DNA from: Streptomyces sp. ITFR-16
Lineage (GTDB): Bacteria > Actinomycetota > Actinomycetes > Streptomycetales > Streptomycetaceae
Length of the DNA: 64,000 bases
Assembly: GCF_031844705.1 (NCBI RefSeq)
Contig: NZ_CP134609.1
Coordinates: 124,001-188,000 of the forward strand
Reading direction: 5' to 3'
The translations under genes and the position numbers were made by a program. Shown here in pieces: positions 24,962-55,612 of the stretch (position 1 is the stretch's first letter; each line of letters starts with the position of its first letter). The notes under the pieces were generated by a model. It ran no database searches and had not been told where the DNA came from. It worked only from the letters and a program-made list of their open reading frames with translations.

Positions 24962-25851
24962 GACACCGCGCGCTGTGGTTCTGGGTGTTCGTCGGTCCGT
25001 TCGCGGCCGGGCTGGCGCTGTTCACGTACGTTCCGCTGCTGTGGAGCGTGTATCTGAGTTTCTTCGACGCGCACAACACCGTCTCGCCCACCCGGTTCGT
25101 GGGCCTGGACAACTACACGTCGATGCTCGGCGACCGGGCGTTCACGGACAGCCTGGGCACGTTCGGGCTGTTCGCGCTGTTCATCGTGCCCGCCACGTAC
25201 GCGCTGTCGCTCGCCCTGGCCCTGATGGTGAACCGGCTGCGGCGCGCGCAGGCGTTCTTCCGATCGGTGTTCTTCCTGCCGGCGGCCTGCTCCTACGTGG
25301 TGGCCGCGCTCATCTGGAAGCTGTCGATCTTCAACGGGGTGCGCTTCGGGCTGGCGAACACCGTGCTCGGGTGGTTCGGCGCCGATCAGACCGCGTGGCT
25401 CTCCACGACCCACCCGCCCTGGTACTGGCTGGTGATCGTGACCGTGCGGCTCTGGCTCCAGGCCGGGTTCTACATGATCCTTTTCCTCGCGGGGCTCCAG
25501 CGCATCCCCGCACCGCTGTACGAAGCGGCGGCGGTGGACGGCGCCCGGCCGGGGTGGCAGGTGTTCCGGCACATCACCTTCCCGCAGCTGCGCGCCACTT
25601 CGGTGGCCGTGGTGCTGCTGCTGGTCATCAACGCGTTCCAGGCGTTCGACGAGTTCTACAACCTGCTGAGCGACTCTCGGGGCTATCCGCCGTACGCCCG
25701 GCCGCCGTTGGTCTACCTCTACTACACCGCGCTCGGGCAGGGGCAGAACCTCGGCGAGGGCAGTGCCGGGGCCGTGATCCTCGCGCTGATCATCGCCGTC
25801 GGGACCGTCGTCCAGGCCCGCTGGTTCGGTCTCGCCCGGAAGGAGGACTGA
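24958..25851 (+). CDS. sugar ABC transporter permease (first subunit)
   Basis: A 297-residue permease with six transmembrane helices of the MalF/UgpA type. The cytoplasmic EAA loop is PLYEAAAVDGARPGWQVFRHITFPQL (near residues 190-215), the ATPase docking site. GTG 24958 overlaps the binding-protein stop (GTGA), so translation is coupled. It pairs with the following permease to form the channel. The operon contains no ATPase gene, so the shared MsiK-type ATPase known in Streptomyces CUT1 systems probably energises it (inference from family). Confidence 0.92.
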   Translation: MRHRALWFWVFVGPFAAGLALFTYVPLLWSVYLSFFDAHNTVSPTRFVGLDNYTSMLGDRAFTDSLGTFGLFALFIVPATYALSLALALMVNRLRRAQAFFRSVFFLPAACSYVVAALIWKLSIFNGVRFGLANTVLGWFGADQTAWLSTTHPPWYWLVIVTVRLWLQAGFYMILFLAGLQRIPAPLYEAAAVDGARPGWQVFRHITFPQLRATSVAVVLLLVINAFQAFDEFYNLLSDSRGYPPYARPPLVYLYYTALGQGQNLGEGSAGAVILALIIAVGTVVQARWFGLARKED

Positions 25852-25852
25852 C

Positions 25853-26701
25853 ATGAGGAACGACCGCGAACAGGCCCTGCTCGCCGTCGGCCGGGCGCTG
25901 CGCCTCGTTCTGCTCGTCGCGCTCGCGCTGCTCTTCCTGATCCCCTTCTACCTGCTCGTACGCAACGGCCTGGCGACCGAGCAGGACATCACGTCCCCCG
26001 ACTGGACGTTCTTCCCGTCCCGTCTCCAGTGGTCCAACATCACCGAGCTGTTCGACGACCCCGCCGTGCCGATGGCGCGCTCCCTGCTCAACTCGGCGCT
26101 GATCGCCGTCGCCACGACCCTGGGCACGGTGGTCCTGGCGTCCCTCGCCGGGTACGGGCTGGCGCGCATCCCGTACCGGTACGCCGACCAGGTCTTCTAC
26201 GCGATCCTCGGCACGCTGATGGTGCCGGCGGCGGTCACCTTCGTACCCAGCTTCGTGCTGGTCTCCTCGCTCGGCTGGGTCTCCACGCTGCGCGGGCTGA
26301 TCATCCCGACGGTCTTCTCGGCGTTCGCCTGCTTCATCTTCCGGCAGTACTTCCTGGGCTTCCCGCAGGAGTTGGAGGATGCCGCGAAGGTCGACGGGCT
26401 GGGCTACTGGCGCACCTACTGGCGGATCGTCGTCCCGAACTCACGGCCGGTGTTCGCGGCCGTCTCGACGATCGTGTTCATCGGCGCCTGGAACTCCTTT
26501 CTGTGGCCGCTGGTCATCGGGCAGGACAAGTCGGCGTGGACGGTCCAGATCGCGCTGTCCACCTTCACCACGGCCCAAGTGGTCAATGTCCACGAGCTGT
26601 TCGTGGCGGCGGCCGTCTCGATCCTGCCGCTGCTGCTGGTCTTCCTGCTGCTGCAACGGCACATCGTGGCGGGCATGGAGCGGTCCGGGATCGACGACTG
26701 A
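25853..26701 (+). CDS. sugar ABC transporter permease (second subunit)
   Basis: A 282-residue MalG/UgpE-type permease with six helices and the EAA loop ELEDAAKVDGLGYWRTYWRIVVPNSRP near residue 180. ATG 25853 begins two bases after the stop of the first permease, with AAGGAGG in the end of that gene serving as ribosome binding site. It is the last gene of the transport operon; it is convergent with the TerD gene, with only 21 bp between stops and no obvious hairpin. Confidence 0.92.
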   Translation: MRNDREQALLAVGRALRLVLLVALALLFLIPFYLLVRNGLATEQDITSPDWTFFPSRLQWSNITELFDDPAVPMARSLLNSALIAVATTLGTVVLASLAGYGLARIPYRYADQVFYAILGTLMVPAAVTFVPSFVLVSSLGWVSTLRGLIIPTVFSAFACFIFRQYFLGFPQELEDAAKVDGLGYWRTYWRIVVPNSRPVFAAVSTIVFIGAWNSFLWPLVIGQDKSAWTVQIALSTFTTAQVVNVHELFVAAAVSILPLLLVFLLLQRHIVAGMERSGIDD

Positions 26702-26722
26702 GGGGCGGCCCTGGCACCGGCC

Positions 26723-27967
26723 TCAGTCCTTGCTCGCCGGTGTCCAGGTCAGCCCCCAGCCGTACTCGAGGTCGGCGGCCTGCTGCTTGAGGATGCCGGG
26801 CGGCAGCAGCAGGTACTTCGCCTCCCGACGGACGATCAGCTCGCCGCCGACGTTCTCGATCAGCGCGATCGCGGCGACCGGGGAAGGAACGGTGCACTCG
26901 TCCAGGAGGACCTCGATCGGCGGGCCCACGGGCGGGTACAGCGTGGCCACACCGTTGAGCCCGGCGAAGCTGGACGCCCCGGAGTAGATGGCCACGAAGA
27001 CCAGGAGCCGCTTGATCTCGGCCGTGTGGTCGAGGTTGACCGTGAGATTCTCCCCGGAGTCGCTCGTGCCGGTGCGGTCGTCCTGGTCGAGCTGGACATA
27101 GGGCGCCCGGTCGAACGAGCCGAACTGGTTGTTGATGGGGTGGACGATTCCCGTAGCCCCGTTCTGCAGCTCCCACAGGCAGGAGAGGTCGAGGTCGACG
27201 TCCTCCAGCCTGACCGCCTCCTTGCCCTTGTTCATCCAGCCGCGTGGAGGCTTGCGGGCACTCCAGGAGAGGTTGACCCGCATGGACCCCGAGGTCGCGC
27301 CCTGCTTGGCCAGCGACACTGCGGGGGCCGCCTTGGTGAGCGTGATCTTCGACAGCCGCACGGTGGGCGGGGCGGGCGGAGGGGGTGGCGGCTGGGGCGG
27401 TGTCGCCTGCCGGGCCGGCGGAACGGGGGCCGGTACGGGGGCCGGCTCGTCGACGCTGATCCCGAAGTCGGTCGCGAGTCCGGCCAGCCCGGAGGCGTAC
27501 CCCTGGCCGACGGCGCGGAACTTCCACGCACCGTTGCGCCGGTACAGCTCGCCGAGGACGAACGCCGTCTCCGTCGTGGCGTCCGGGGGCTCGAACCGCG
27601 CCGTCTCGGCCCCGCTCGCGGCGTCCAGTACGCGGACGAACAGACCGGACACCTTGCCGAACGTGGCGTCGGTGGACGCCGCGATGACGACGGTCCCGAT
27701 CTCCTGCTCGACCGCGGAGAGCGCCACCCCGATCGTCTCGACCACACCCCCAATGTCCTGGCGCCGCCCGTCGTGGCGCACCGCGCCGCCGGGGTGGACG
27801 GGCTGGTTGTAGAACACGAAGTCGTCGTCCGACCGCACCCGGCCGGCCGTCGTCAGCAGGAGTGCCGAGACGTCCACATCGGGTGCCCCGGGTCCGTCGC
27901 GCCAGCCGAGCTCCACCCGCACGCTGGAACTCGCCACCGGTGTGTTGGCGCCCTTGCGCAAGGACAT
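26723..27967 (-). CDS. TerD-family protein with two TerD domains
   Basis: A 414-residue protein with an N-terminal TerD domain (about residues 1-165: [57 protein letters not shown]), a Pro-rich linker ([12 protein letters not shown], about 190-200) and a second TerD/TerA-like domain (about 205-400: [33 protein letters not shown]). TerD domains bind calcium and belong to the tellurite-resistance/stress-signalling family. The gene stands alone here, not in a ter cluster. ATG 27967 has GGAGGGG eight bases upstream. Role in tellurite resistance is unproven; a stress or development role is equally likely. Confidence 0.9.
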   Translation of the reverse strand: MSLRKGANTPVASSSVRVELGWRDGPGAPDVDVSALLLTTAGRVRSDDDFVFYNQPVHPGGAVRHDGRRQDIGGVVETIGVALSAVEQEIGTVVIAASTDATFGKVSGLFVRVLDAASGAETARFEPPDATTETAFVLGELYRRNGAWKFRAVGQGYASGLAGLATDFGISVDEPAPVPAPVPPARQATPPQPPPPPPAPPTVRLSKITLTKAAPAVSLAKQGATSGSMRVNLSWSARKPPRGWMNKGKEAVRLEDVDLDLSCLWELQNGATGIVHPINNQFGSFDRAPYVQLDQDDRTGTSDSGENLTVNLDHTAEIKRLLVFVAIYSGASSFAGLNGVATLYPPVGPPIEVLLDECTVPSPVAAIALIENVGGELIVRREAKYLLLPPGILKQQAADLEYGWGLTWTPASKD

Positions 27968-28125
27968 GTGGATTCCCCTCCGTGGCCGTCCCGACTCCCG
28001 CGACGTACGAAACTGTGGCATGCCGACTCGACCGAGGGATGGGATTGCCGCTGTTTCGAGGGAAGTCGCTGGCCGCCCGCCAGATCCGGCGTACGGGCGT
28101 TCCGACGTATCGGCGCTCCGCGCGG

Positions 28126-28179
28126 CACGAGGCCCCGGGCCGCCTGTGGTGGTCAGGGTCGGCGGCCCGGGGCCTCGTG
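28126..28179 (-). terminator. long perfect hairpin downstream of the spore-associated protein gene
   Basis: Arms 28126-28144 and 28161-28179 form a perfect 19-bp stem (CACGAGGCCCCGGGCCGCC and its complement) around a 16-nt loop. It starts 39 bp after the minus-strand stop at 28218 and lacks a clear U-tract, like many Streptomyces terminators. Confidence 0.75.
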
Positions 28180-28217
28180 GGCGGGCGAATCGAACGGATC
28201 GTACGGATCGAGCGGGA

Positions 28218-28667
28218 TCAGCGGATCTCGGTGACCCGGTGCTCCTTCAGCGACGCGCAGTTGGAGTTGTCCACCGAGACGTAGACGTTGGCGATGCTGC
28301 CGCCCCAGCTCACGCAGTGCCCCTTGCCGTAGACGTAGGCCGGACCCGCGTACGACGTGAAGTTCCCGTCGTCACCGGCCCACTCGTCGGTGTCGGGGAC
28401 GTAGACGTACGTGGACATGGCCTTGGCGGCACCCGGGCTGGTGCGGATGGTCACCACACAGTTCTTGCCGTTCGCCGCGTTGTACGTCAGGTACACGGTG
28501 CCCAGCGAGCCGACCGGCGCCGAGTTCACGGTCTTGTACGCCTTGCCGCAGACGCCCTGCGGCGTCACGTTGGGTGCGGCGGAGGCGGTCGTACCGAACA
28601 CGGCTGTGGCGCCCGCCAGCAGGGTGGTCATGGCCCCGACGGCTGCGACATTACGGATGCTTCGCAT
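28218..28667 (-). CDS. spore-associated-protein-like secreted protein
   Basis: A 149-residue exported protein. The signal peptide covers about residues 1-30 ([30 protein letters not shown]). The mature part begins [34 protein letters not shown] and ends [21 protein letters not shown]...EHRVTEIR, with four Cys suggesting two disulfides. This matches Streptomyces proteins annotated as spore-associated protein (SapA-like naming; I recall the family by pattern). Biochemical role unknown. ATG 28667; the gene is followed by a strong hairpin. Confidence 0.8.
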   Translation of the reverse strand: MRSIRNVAAVGAMTTLLAGATAVFGTTASAAPNVTPQGVCGKAYKTVNSAPVGSLGTVYLTYNAANGKNCVVTIRTSPGAAKAMSTYVYVPDTDEWAGDDGNFTSYAGPAYVYGKGHCVSWGGSIANVYVSVDNSNCASLKEHRVTEIR

Positions 28668-28948
28668 ATTTCCCCCTTGTGTCCCCGGGAGTGGTTTGCT
28701 CCCACTTGATGTGACCCGCGAACGGCGCGGATGGTTGTGCGCGGATTACAGGAAGATGTCGTGGGCCGGTGGCCTGCCGCTCGGCGCCTCTCCGTCAGAA
28801 GCCGGAAGCCACAGGTCAGAACGGGGGCTCGCCGATGCCCAGTGCACCCCCGATGCCGCGACGGCCGGCACGAACGCACCGTGCGCCTCGCTGCCGAGGC
28901 AGCCGTCCGGCCCGGCCCCGCTCTGTCCGGTCCGGTCCGGAACTGACG

Positions 28949-29302
28949 CGCGCCGCTGCCGTCGCCGCCGCGCAGGCGAACGTGTGGCGGGCGGGGGCCC
29001 TGCCCGGCTACGTGGACCGGCCGGCAGACGTCCACTTCACCGCCGCATGGCTCAAGCCCTGGCGAGCCGGCGCGCTCCCCCGCGCGCGGCCCGATCACGC
29101 AGCCCAGCGGCCTGCCGCCCTCGGCCTGCCTGTACTCCTGCCGCACGGTCGGCAGGACATGACATTCCCGGCCGACCTCGCCGAGGGCACCGCGCCACTC
29201 ATCCCCCTCGCCCGAGCCGCGGTCATCGAGGACGCGGGGCAGATGGCCCATGCCGATCAGCCCCGGGCGTGGCTGGAGGCGTTGGCCGCATTCCTGTCCT
29301 GA
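28949..29302 (+). pseudogene. alpha/beta-hydrolase C-terminal relic
   Basis: The last 118 codons of an open frame resemble the C-terminal third of an alpha/beta hydrolase: ALGLPVLLPHGRQDMTFPADLAE..IPLARAAVIEDAGQMAHADQPRAWLEALAAFL. The Asp of the triad is in GRQDMTFP. The catalytic His, expected as GHM, is Gln here (GQM). No nucleophile elbow or N-terminal half exists upstream; the preceding codons (from 28769) are Arg/Pro-rich noise. It is therefore a truncated, inactivated fragment. Confidence 0.7.
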
Positions 29303-29312
29303 CCAACCGGAG

Positions 29313-29341
29313 CCCTCGGCCGGCGGCCACCCGGCCGAGGG
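29313..29341. terminator. bidirectional terminator hairpin
   Basis: Arms CCCTCGGCCGG (29313-29323) and CCGGCCGAGGG (29331-29341) form a perfect 11-bp stem with a 7-nt loop, between the hydrolase relic and the convergent GH12 cellulase gene, 13 bp after the latter's stop. Confidence 0.75.
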
Positions 29342-29353
29342 TCCGGTCCGCGG

Positions 29354-30130
29354 TCAGTTGACGCTCGCGGAGAACTGCGTGACCGCCAGGCCCGCGCCGT
29401 TCTCCCACGGCTCGAAGCCGGCCTGCACGCTCGTGAGATACCAGTCGGGGGTGGCCAGGCCCTCGGAGATGGCGCCGTTGACGAAGTCCTTCACATCGAA
29501 GCTGAGGCCGTTCAGGGCGGACGGGGCGACGTAGGAGATGACGTCGTTGCCACCGTTGTTGCCCTTCCACACGTTCCAGGTGGTGCCGGCGATGGTGGCC
29601 GTTCCCGTCCGGGAGCCGATCGGCTGGATGGAGCCGACCTTGTTGAGCCAGATCATGATCTCGGTCTGGTTGACCCCGTCCGTCTTGGGCGTCGGGTCGA
29701 GCCAGATGTCGTACGCGGCGTCGTAGACGGCACCGCCGGTGTAGTTGTACTCGATCCGGCTGGGCGCGCTGCCGATCGAGCTGACCTGCTTCGGCAGCGT
29801 CGTGCCCGGCGAGCAGGCGGTGTAGTGGCAGCCGAAGAAGATCGACGGGTACGACTTCGGGGCACCGTTCGTGGGCACGGAACCGTCGGCGGTGGTGAGC
29901 TGGAAGCCGTCGCCGGTCTGGTTCACACACTGCGGGGCGCTGGTGCCCCAGGCGTTGTTCTGGACGATGTAGCCGCCGGGGGTCGTGGCGGTTCCGAACT
30001 GGTCGCAGATCTGTACGTCCGCACTGGCGGGGCCGGCCGTCGCGGCGACGGCGGTCAGGGACCCGGCGGCCAGGACGAGGGCGGCGGCCAGCGGGCGGAT
30101 CCGGTGCGACCTGCGGGTGGTGACGTTCAC
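29354..30130 (-). CDS. secreted glycoside hydrolase family 12 endoglucanase
   Basis: A 258-residue secreted cellulase. The signal peptide covers about residues 1-37 (ending AGPASA). The GH12 domain (about 40-258) has the nucleophile Glu in VNQTEIMIWLNK (near 155) and the acid/base Glu in AGFEPWENGAGLAV (near 240). It hydrolyses internal beta-1,4-glucan bonds with retention. There is no carbohydrate-binding module, unlike the GH5 enzyme at 57549. GTG 30130 has GAAGGAAGGAA upstream. A perfect CebR operator lies about 56 bp upstream, so cello-oligosaccharide induction is expected. It is the same regulon as the GH5 gene. Confidence 0.93.
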   Translation of the reverse strand: MNVTTRRSHRIRPLAAALVLAAGSLTAVAATAGPASADVQICDQFGTATTPGGYIVQNNAWGTSAPQCVNQTGDGFQLTTADGSVPTNGAPKSYPSIFFGCHYTACSPGTTLPKQVSSIGSAPSRIEYNYTGGAVYDAAYDIWLDPTPKTDGVNQTEIMIWLNKVGSIQPIGSRTGTATIAGTTWNVWKGNNGGNDVISYVAPSALNGLSFDVKDFVNGAISEGLATPDWYLTSVQAGFEPWENGAGLAVTQFSASVN

Positions 30131-30185
30131 GGGAGTTCCTTCCTTCGCACAACGTGGGGGGAGGACCGTGGGGTCCGTTGTTCAG

Positions 30186-30199
30186 TGGGAGCGCTCCCA
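30186..30199. promoter_or_regulatory. CebR operator (cellulose-utilisation repressor box)
   Basis: TGGGAGCGCTCCCA is a perfect 14-bp palindrome identical to the CebR consensus known from Streptomyces cellulase and ceb operons. It lies 56 bp upstream of the GH12 start. CebR releases this site on binding cellobiose/cellotriose. Confidence 0.92.
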
Positions 30200-30373
30200 G
30201 ACACTGACACGGCACCTTACGAAGCGCTGGGGCCCGCGCCAAGGCGCCGTGCGCGAATGGCGCGAACTTGTCGCTTCGCAGACGCGCCCCGCAGCGGCGC
30301 GCCCACGGCGGGGCCCCGGATCTGACATAACGCAGTCGGGCTCGCACACTACGGGGCCGGGCTGCGTCACCTT

Positions 30374-30877
30374 TCAGCCAAGCACGGTACCGCCGGGGGC
30401 CGTTCCGAGCTCGCACTCCATCAGAAGGTGCTCCCCGTCGCTCGACACCGTCCGGAAGCCCGCCTTCTCCCAGGCGCGCACCGCGCGGAGGTTGCCCGCC
30501 GCGGGGTCGACGGTCACGCGTCGCCACCCCAGGACTTCGCGCAGGTAGGCGACCAGCGCGCGAGCGGCGTCCGGGCCCAGACCCCGGCCGCGCCCTTCCG
30601 GGGTCAGCACCATGTCGATGCCGCCTTCCGCCTCGCCGGCGTACCAGTACTGCGCGTACCCCGTCGGAACGCCCTGCGCCAGTACGAGAAAGGACCCCAC
30701 ACGCGGACGACGCCGCCCCACGTACTTCTCGGCCACCTCTTCACGCGAGTACGGGACCCCGCCCCATTGCTCCACGAACTCCGGCGCGGCGAACCAGCCG
30801 GCCAGCAGATCCAAGTCGTCCTCGGTCGTCGGTACGAGTCGGGTGAACACCCCTGCCGGGCTTTGATCATCAGCCAT
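30374..30877 (-). CDS. GNAT acetyltransferase, aminoglycoside 6'-N-acetyltransferase-like
   Basis: A 167-residue GNAT of the AAC(6')/RimJ-like group. It opens [30 protein letters not shown], has [39 protein letters not shown] (motif A with RGRGLG near residue 98) and ends [19 protein letters not shown]. The N-terminal half is characteristic of acetyltransferases annotated AAC(6') or lysine-N-acetyltransferase (siderophore) types. Drug resistance is therefore only possible. ATG 30877, divergent from the phosphatase gene with 53 bp between starts. Confidence 0.83.
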   Translation of the reverse strand: MADDQSPAGVFTRLVPTTEDDLDLLAGWFAAPEFVEQWGGVPYSREEVAEKYVGRRRPRVGSFLVLAQGVPTGYAQYWYAGEAEGGIDMVLTPEGRGRGLGPDAARALVAYLREVLGWRRVTVDPAAGNLRAVRAWEKAGFRTVSSDGEHLLMECELGTAPGGTVLG

Positions 30878-30930
30878 GCCGCATTCTCCCCCGAGCCCCT
30901 TCCGCCAGGCGATGCGCGATCATCGGCGCC

Positions 30931-31641
30931 ATGAACACTCGCTTCCTCGGCATCCCCGATCTGACCGAAGTCCCGTCCGTGGCGGTCATGGTCGACGTCA
31001 TGCGCGCGTACACCGTCGCAGCCTGGGCCTTTGCCCGAGGAGCGGAGAGGATCGTTCTCGCCGAGTCGCCGCAGGAGGCACTGGCGCTCAAGGCTCGTCA
31101 TCCGGGCTGGCTCGCACTCAAGGACGGCGCGCCCGCACCCGGGTTCGACGCCGTCAACTCGCCCGGCCTGCTGCGGTCCGTCGACCTCGGCGGCAGGACC
31201 GTGGTGCAGAAGACCACGGCAGGGACAGTCGGCGCACTCGCGGTCAAGGAGGCGTCGCTCGTGCTGTGCGCCGGTTTCGTGGTGGCGGAGGCGACGGCTC
31301 GGGTGCTGCGGGCGCGCGGGGGCGAAGGGGGCACGTTCGTGGTCACCGGCGAGGACGGACGGGCCGACGAGGATCTGGCGTGCGCCCAGTACATCGCCCG
31401 CAGGGCCACCGAAGCGGACACGGATCCGGGCGAGTTCCTTCACCGCGCCGCCGGCTCGCGCGCCGCGACCGAGCTGGCGGACGGGGTGCGGCAGGGGGTC
31501 CATCCCGATGACATCGCGCTCTGCCTCGAGCTCGACCGGTTCCCCTTCGCCATGGTGGCGGCCTCGGAGGACTCCCTGACGGTCCTGCGCCCGTACCACC
31601 CCACGCCGTCACCGGCCGGCGGCGCCGCGATCCGGCCCTAG
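30931..31641 (+). CDS. 2-phosphosulfolactate phosphatase-like protein
   Basis: A 236-residue ComB-family protein: [28 protein letters not shown] (residues about 20-47), the [14 protein letters not shown] loop [15 protein letters not shown] (about 89-103) and [17 protein letters not shown] (about 140-155) match conserved ComB segments. ComB dephosphorylates 2-phosphosulfolactate in coenzyme M synthesis, but Streptomyces does not make coenzyme M. Actinobacterial homologues probably act on another phosphorylated acid. ATG 30931. Single gene. Confidence 0.82.
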   Translation: MNTRFLGIPDLTEVPSVAVMVDVMRAYTVAAWAFARGAERIVLAESPQEALALKARHPGWLALKDGAPAPGFDAVNSPGLLRSVDLGGRTVVQKTTAGTVGALAVKEASLVLCAGFVVAEATARVLRARGGEGGTFVVTGEDGRADEDLACAQYIARRATEADTDPGEFLHRAAGSRAATELADGVRQGVHPDDIALCLELDRFPFAMVAASEDSLTVLRPYHPTPSPAGGAAIRP

Positions 31642-31785
31642 CCCCCCCGCCTCCACACCGACCCCCTCGACTGTTTACCTCCCCGCCATCTTTCAGTCAC
31701 AAATTCATCACTACCGGAAGAAGCGCCTCCCCCGCCTCCGGCGGCCCGGTTACGGTCAACTCTCAGCGAACTCCCTGGGGGACCC

Positions 31786-32334
31786 ATGCCGCACAATCCG
31801 CCGCCGTCCCAGCCGCCTCCGTGGGGGCAGCCGCCCCAGCCAACCGGGCCGGACCCGTACATGCCGCCGGGGCCGCCCGCGCGCCGGCCGGGCTGGACGA
31901 GGAAGCGGGTCGTCATCCCGGCCGCGACCGTCCTGTTCTTCATCGGCGTCGGCATAGGTGCTTCGGGCAACAGCGCCGAGACGGGGAAGTCCGACGACGC
32001 CAAGGCGGCGTCCTCCGTCACCGTCACCGCCACCACGACGGCATCGGCGGAACCCGGGCCCGCGGTCACCGAGACCGTCACGGCCACCCCGGAGCCGGTC
32101 CCGACCGTGACCCGGACGAAGACGGTGAAGGTCACCGTCGCCCCCGACACCGACACCGGTTCGGGCACGTCCGGCGGCTCGGGCGGCTCGAGTTCGGGTG
32201 GCGGGGGCGGCGGATCGGTGTACTACGCCAACTGCACCGCGGTCCGGGCGGCCGGCGCCGACCCCATCCGCGCGGGCGACCCCGGCTACGGACGCCACCT
32301 GGACCGGGACGGCGACGGAGTCGCCTGCGAGTAG
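31786..32334 (+). CDS. membrane-anchored excalibur calcium-binding-domain protein
   Basis: A 182-residue protein. It has a Pro-rich cytoplasmic N-terminus (residues 1-37), one transmembrane helix (RVVIPAATVLFFIGVGIGAS, about 41-60), a Thr/Val-rich extracellular linker, a Gly/Ser-rich hinge, and a C-terminal excalibur domain (YYANCTAVRAAGADPIRAGDPGYGRHLDRDGDGVACE) with the DRDGDGVACE calcium loop. Excalibur domains are surface-exposed modules of unknown precise role. ATG 31786 follows the -GGGGGA- ribosome binding site. It is convergent with the NRPS gene; a strong hairpin separates them. Confidence 0.9.
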   Translation: MPHNPPPSQPPPWGQPPQPTGPDPYMPPGPPARRPGWTRKRVVIPAATVLFFIGVGIGASGNSAETGKSDDAKAASSVTVTATTTASAEPGPAVTETVTATPEPVPTVTRTKTVKVTVAPDTDTGSGTSGGSGGSSSGGGGGGSVYYANCTAVRAAGADPIRAGDPGYGRHLDRDGDGVACE

Positions 32335-32354
32335 GCAGTCCCTGACGACCCACG

Positions 32355-32384
32355 ACGACGGGCCGGGCGCAGCCGGCCCGTCGT
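32355..32384. terminator. bidirectional terminator at the end of the NRPS operon
   Basis: Arms ACGACGGGCCGG (32355-32366) and CCGGCCCGTCGT (32373-32384) form a perfect 12-bp stem with a 6-nt loop, only 10 bp after the NRPS stop codon at 32394 and 20 bp after the excalibur stop. Confidence 0.85.
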
Positions 32385-32393
32385 GCGGCGCGG

Positions 32394-54424
<22,031 letters not shown>

Positions 54425-54826
54425 GCCGAGCACACCTTTGGGGAGAGGTTTCCGGGGGGACGAAGAAGGCAGGACGAAACCCGGTCGCGCCGGATCGGCG
54501 TCCATTGCCGACAACTGGCCGGTGAAAGCGGAGAGATACGTCGCGGCGCCCGTGACATCAGGCACGGGTGGGGTCCTTACCGGCTCAGGAACCCGGTAAG
54601 GCACGCCGCTGTCTTCGCACCACGAGGGCGGACCGCAAGGCGGTCCGTCAATGAATCATGAAAGCCTTATGAAGGCTAAATGACCACTTGCATATGAGGC
54701 GTGACCGATCGACACCCTCGCCTGATCGATTCTGCTCGAATGCGAGCGGAGTCCATCAGGCGGGAGCGCCCCGGCCGCTCGCCCGCCGGGCCGGCGGGGC
54801 AGCACTTGGGCCGCCCCGGCACGGCA
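54425..54826. other. spacer between MbtH-like gene and large NRPS, with two small hairpins
   Basis: About 400 bp on the transcript between the MbtH-like stop and the NRPS start. CGGACCGC-AAG-GCGGTCCG (54629-54647) and AGCCTT-ATG-AAGGCT near 54663-54677 form small hairpins. The segment 54650-54700 is AT-rich for this genome and may contain a second promoter directly ahead of the NRPS, but no boxes are convincing. If the NRPS starts at 54604, the spacer is only 222 bp. No gene was found in it. Confidence 0.5.
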
Positions 54827-55045
54827 CTATCCGGCGTCGGCCTCCATCGCCCGCACCAGGCCCGCAGGCCGCATGTCGGTCCACTCGGCCTCGATCGCGT
54901 CCAGACACTCCTGCCGCGAACCTTCGGGACCGCCGACGCGCCAGCCGCCCGGGATATCGATATGCGCGGGCCACAGCGAGTACTGCCCCTCGCCGTTCAC
55001 CAGCGTCACGAACCGCCCCGACTCGTCATCGAAAGGATTGGTCAC
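54827..55045 (-). CDS. MbtH-like protein
   Basis: A 72-residue MbtH-family protein: NPFDDESGRFVTLVNGEGQYSLWP, then IPGGWRV near residue 33, SRQECLDAIEAEWTDMRP near 45-62. These are the invariant Trp, Pro and Cys positions of the family (SLWP, P.GW, CL..IE..W.DMRP). MbtH proteins bind the A domains of NRPSs and are needed for their folding or activity. The start is GTG 55045 with GGGGGGA seven bases upstream; the frame open to 55078 has no such site. It is on the same strand as, and about 400 bp upstream of, the large NRPS, so it should be part of the cluster. Confidence 0.95.
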   Translation of the reverse strand: MTNPFDDESGRFVTLVNGEGQYSLWPAHIDIPGGWRVGGPEGSRQECLDAIEAEWTDMRPAGLVRAMEADAG

Positions 55046-55612
55046 GACCGTCCCCCCACTTGATGTCGCACTTCCCACGACATGTTCATCCGTTGTTTCC
55101 AGGTGTGCCGCACGGAGAAATCCTCACGGCCACACCGTGAGGCATTCGCCTCTCGCGTACCCCATCTCCCCCTCGGAGCGGAGATACGTTACGCCAGTGG
55201 ATACCGACGTTACACCGGTGACCGAGCCGGACCTTCCACGGCTTCGCCCGTTCACGCCAATCACAATAGAGGACCCTTGACGGCCAAAGATGCAATTCAG
55301 CCTATTACTTACGAGTACCCAATGAGACGACAAGCATCACGGCTCGCCCCGGACATATGCCAACCGGCCTCCGGGGGAAGTATCCAGCCACCCGGTGTCC
55401 TTATTGTGCGCGTATCGATGAATACGGCGTGGCCGGATTCGGATAGCCACCGGCGTACGCCCGCTGACTCTCCGACACAGCGAGATCACACCGCGCTCCC
55501 GTGCGCCGGGCACGCGCCCCGCCTCGCCGGGCCTCAGCACCCCCCGGGCGGGCCCTCTCCTGTTCAACGCCGCCGGCGCGGACAGGTCACCGGCATACGG
55601 TAAGAATCCGGT
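55046..55612. other. upstream control region of the NRPS cluster
   Basis: About 570 bp between the MbtH-like gene and thpR (divergent). It contains a direct repeat (55186-55221) and an AT-rich pocket at 55255-55330 (TTGACG, TATTAC-type sequences) that is probably the promoter region for one or both directions. No small ORF looked genuine. No regulator gene is adjacent. Confidence 0.5.
55186..55221. promoter_or_regulatory. direct repeat, possible regulator site upstream of the MbtH-NRPS operon
   Basis: ACGTTACGCCAGTGG (55186-55200) and ACGTTACACCGGTGA (55207-55221) share 12 of 15 bases at a 21-bp centre-to-centre distance, two helical turns, on the same face. It lies about 140 bp upstream of the MbtH-like start. 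The second copy is itself nearly palindromic around ACCGGT. Probably a binding site of a dimeric activator or repressor; identity unknown. Confidence 0.5.

Noticed and set aside
55082..55603. Plus-strand frame in the NRPS control region
   Set aside because: No ribosome binding site, odd composition and no motif; it covers the repeat and the AT-rich promoter pocket.
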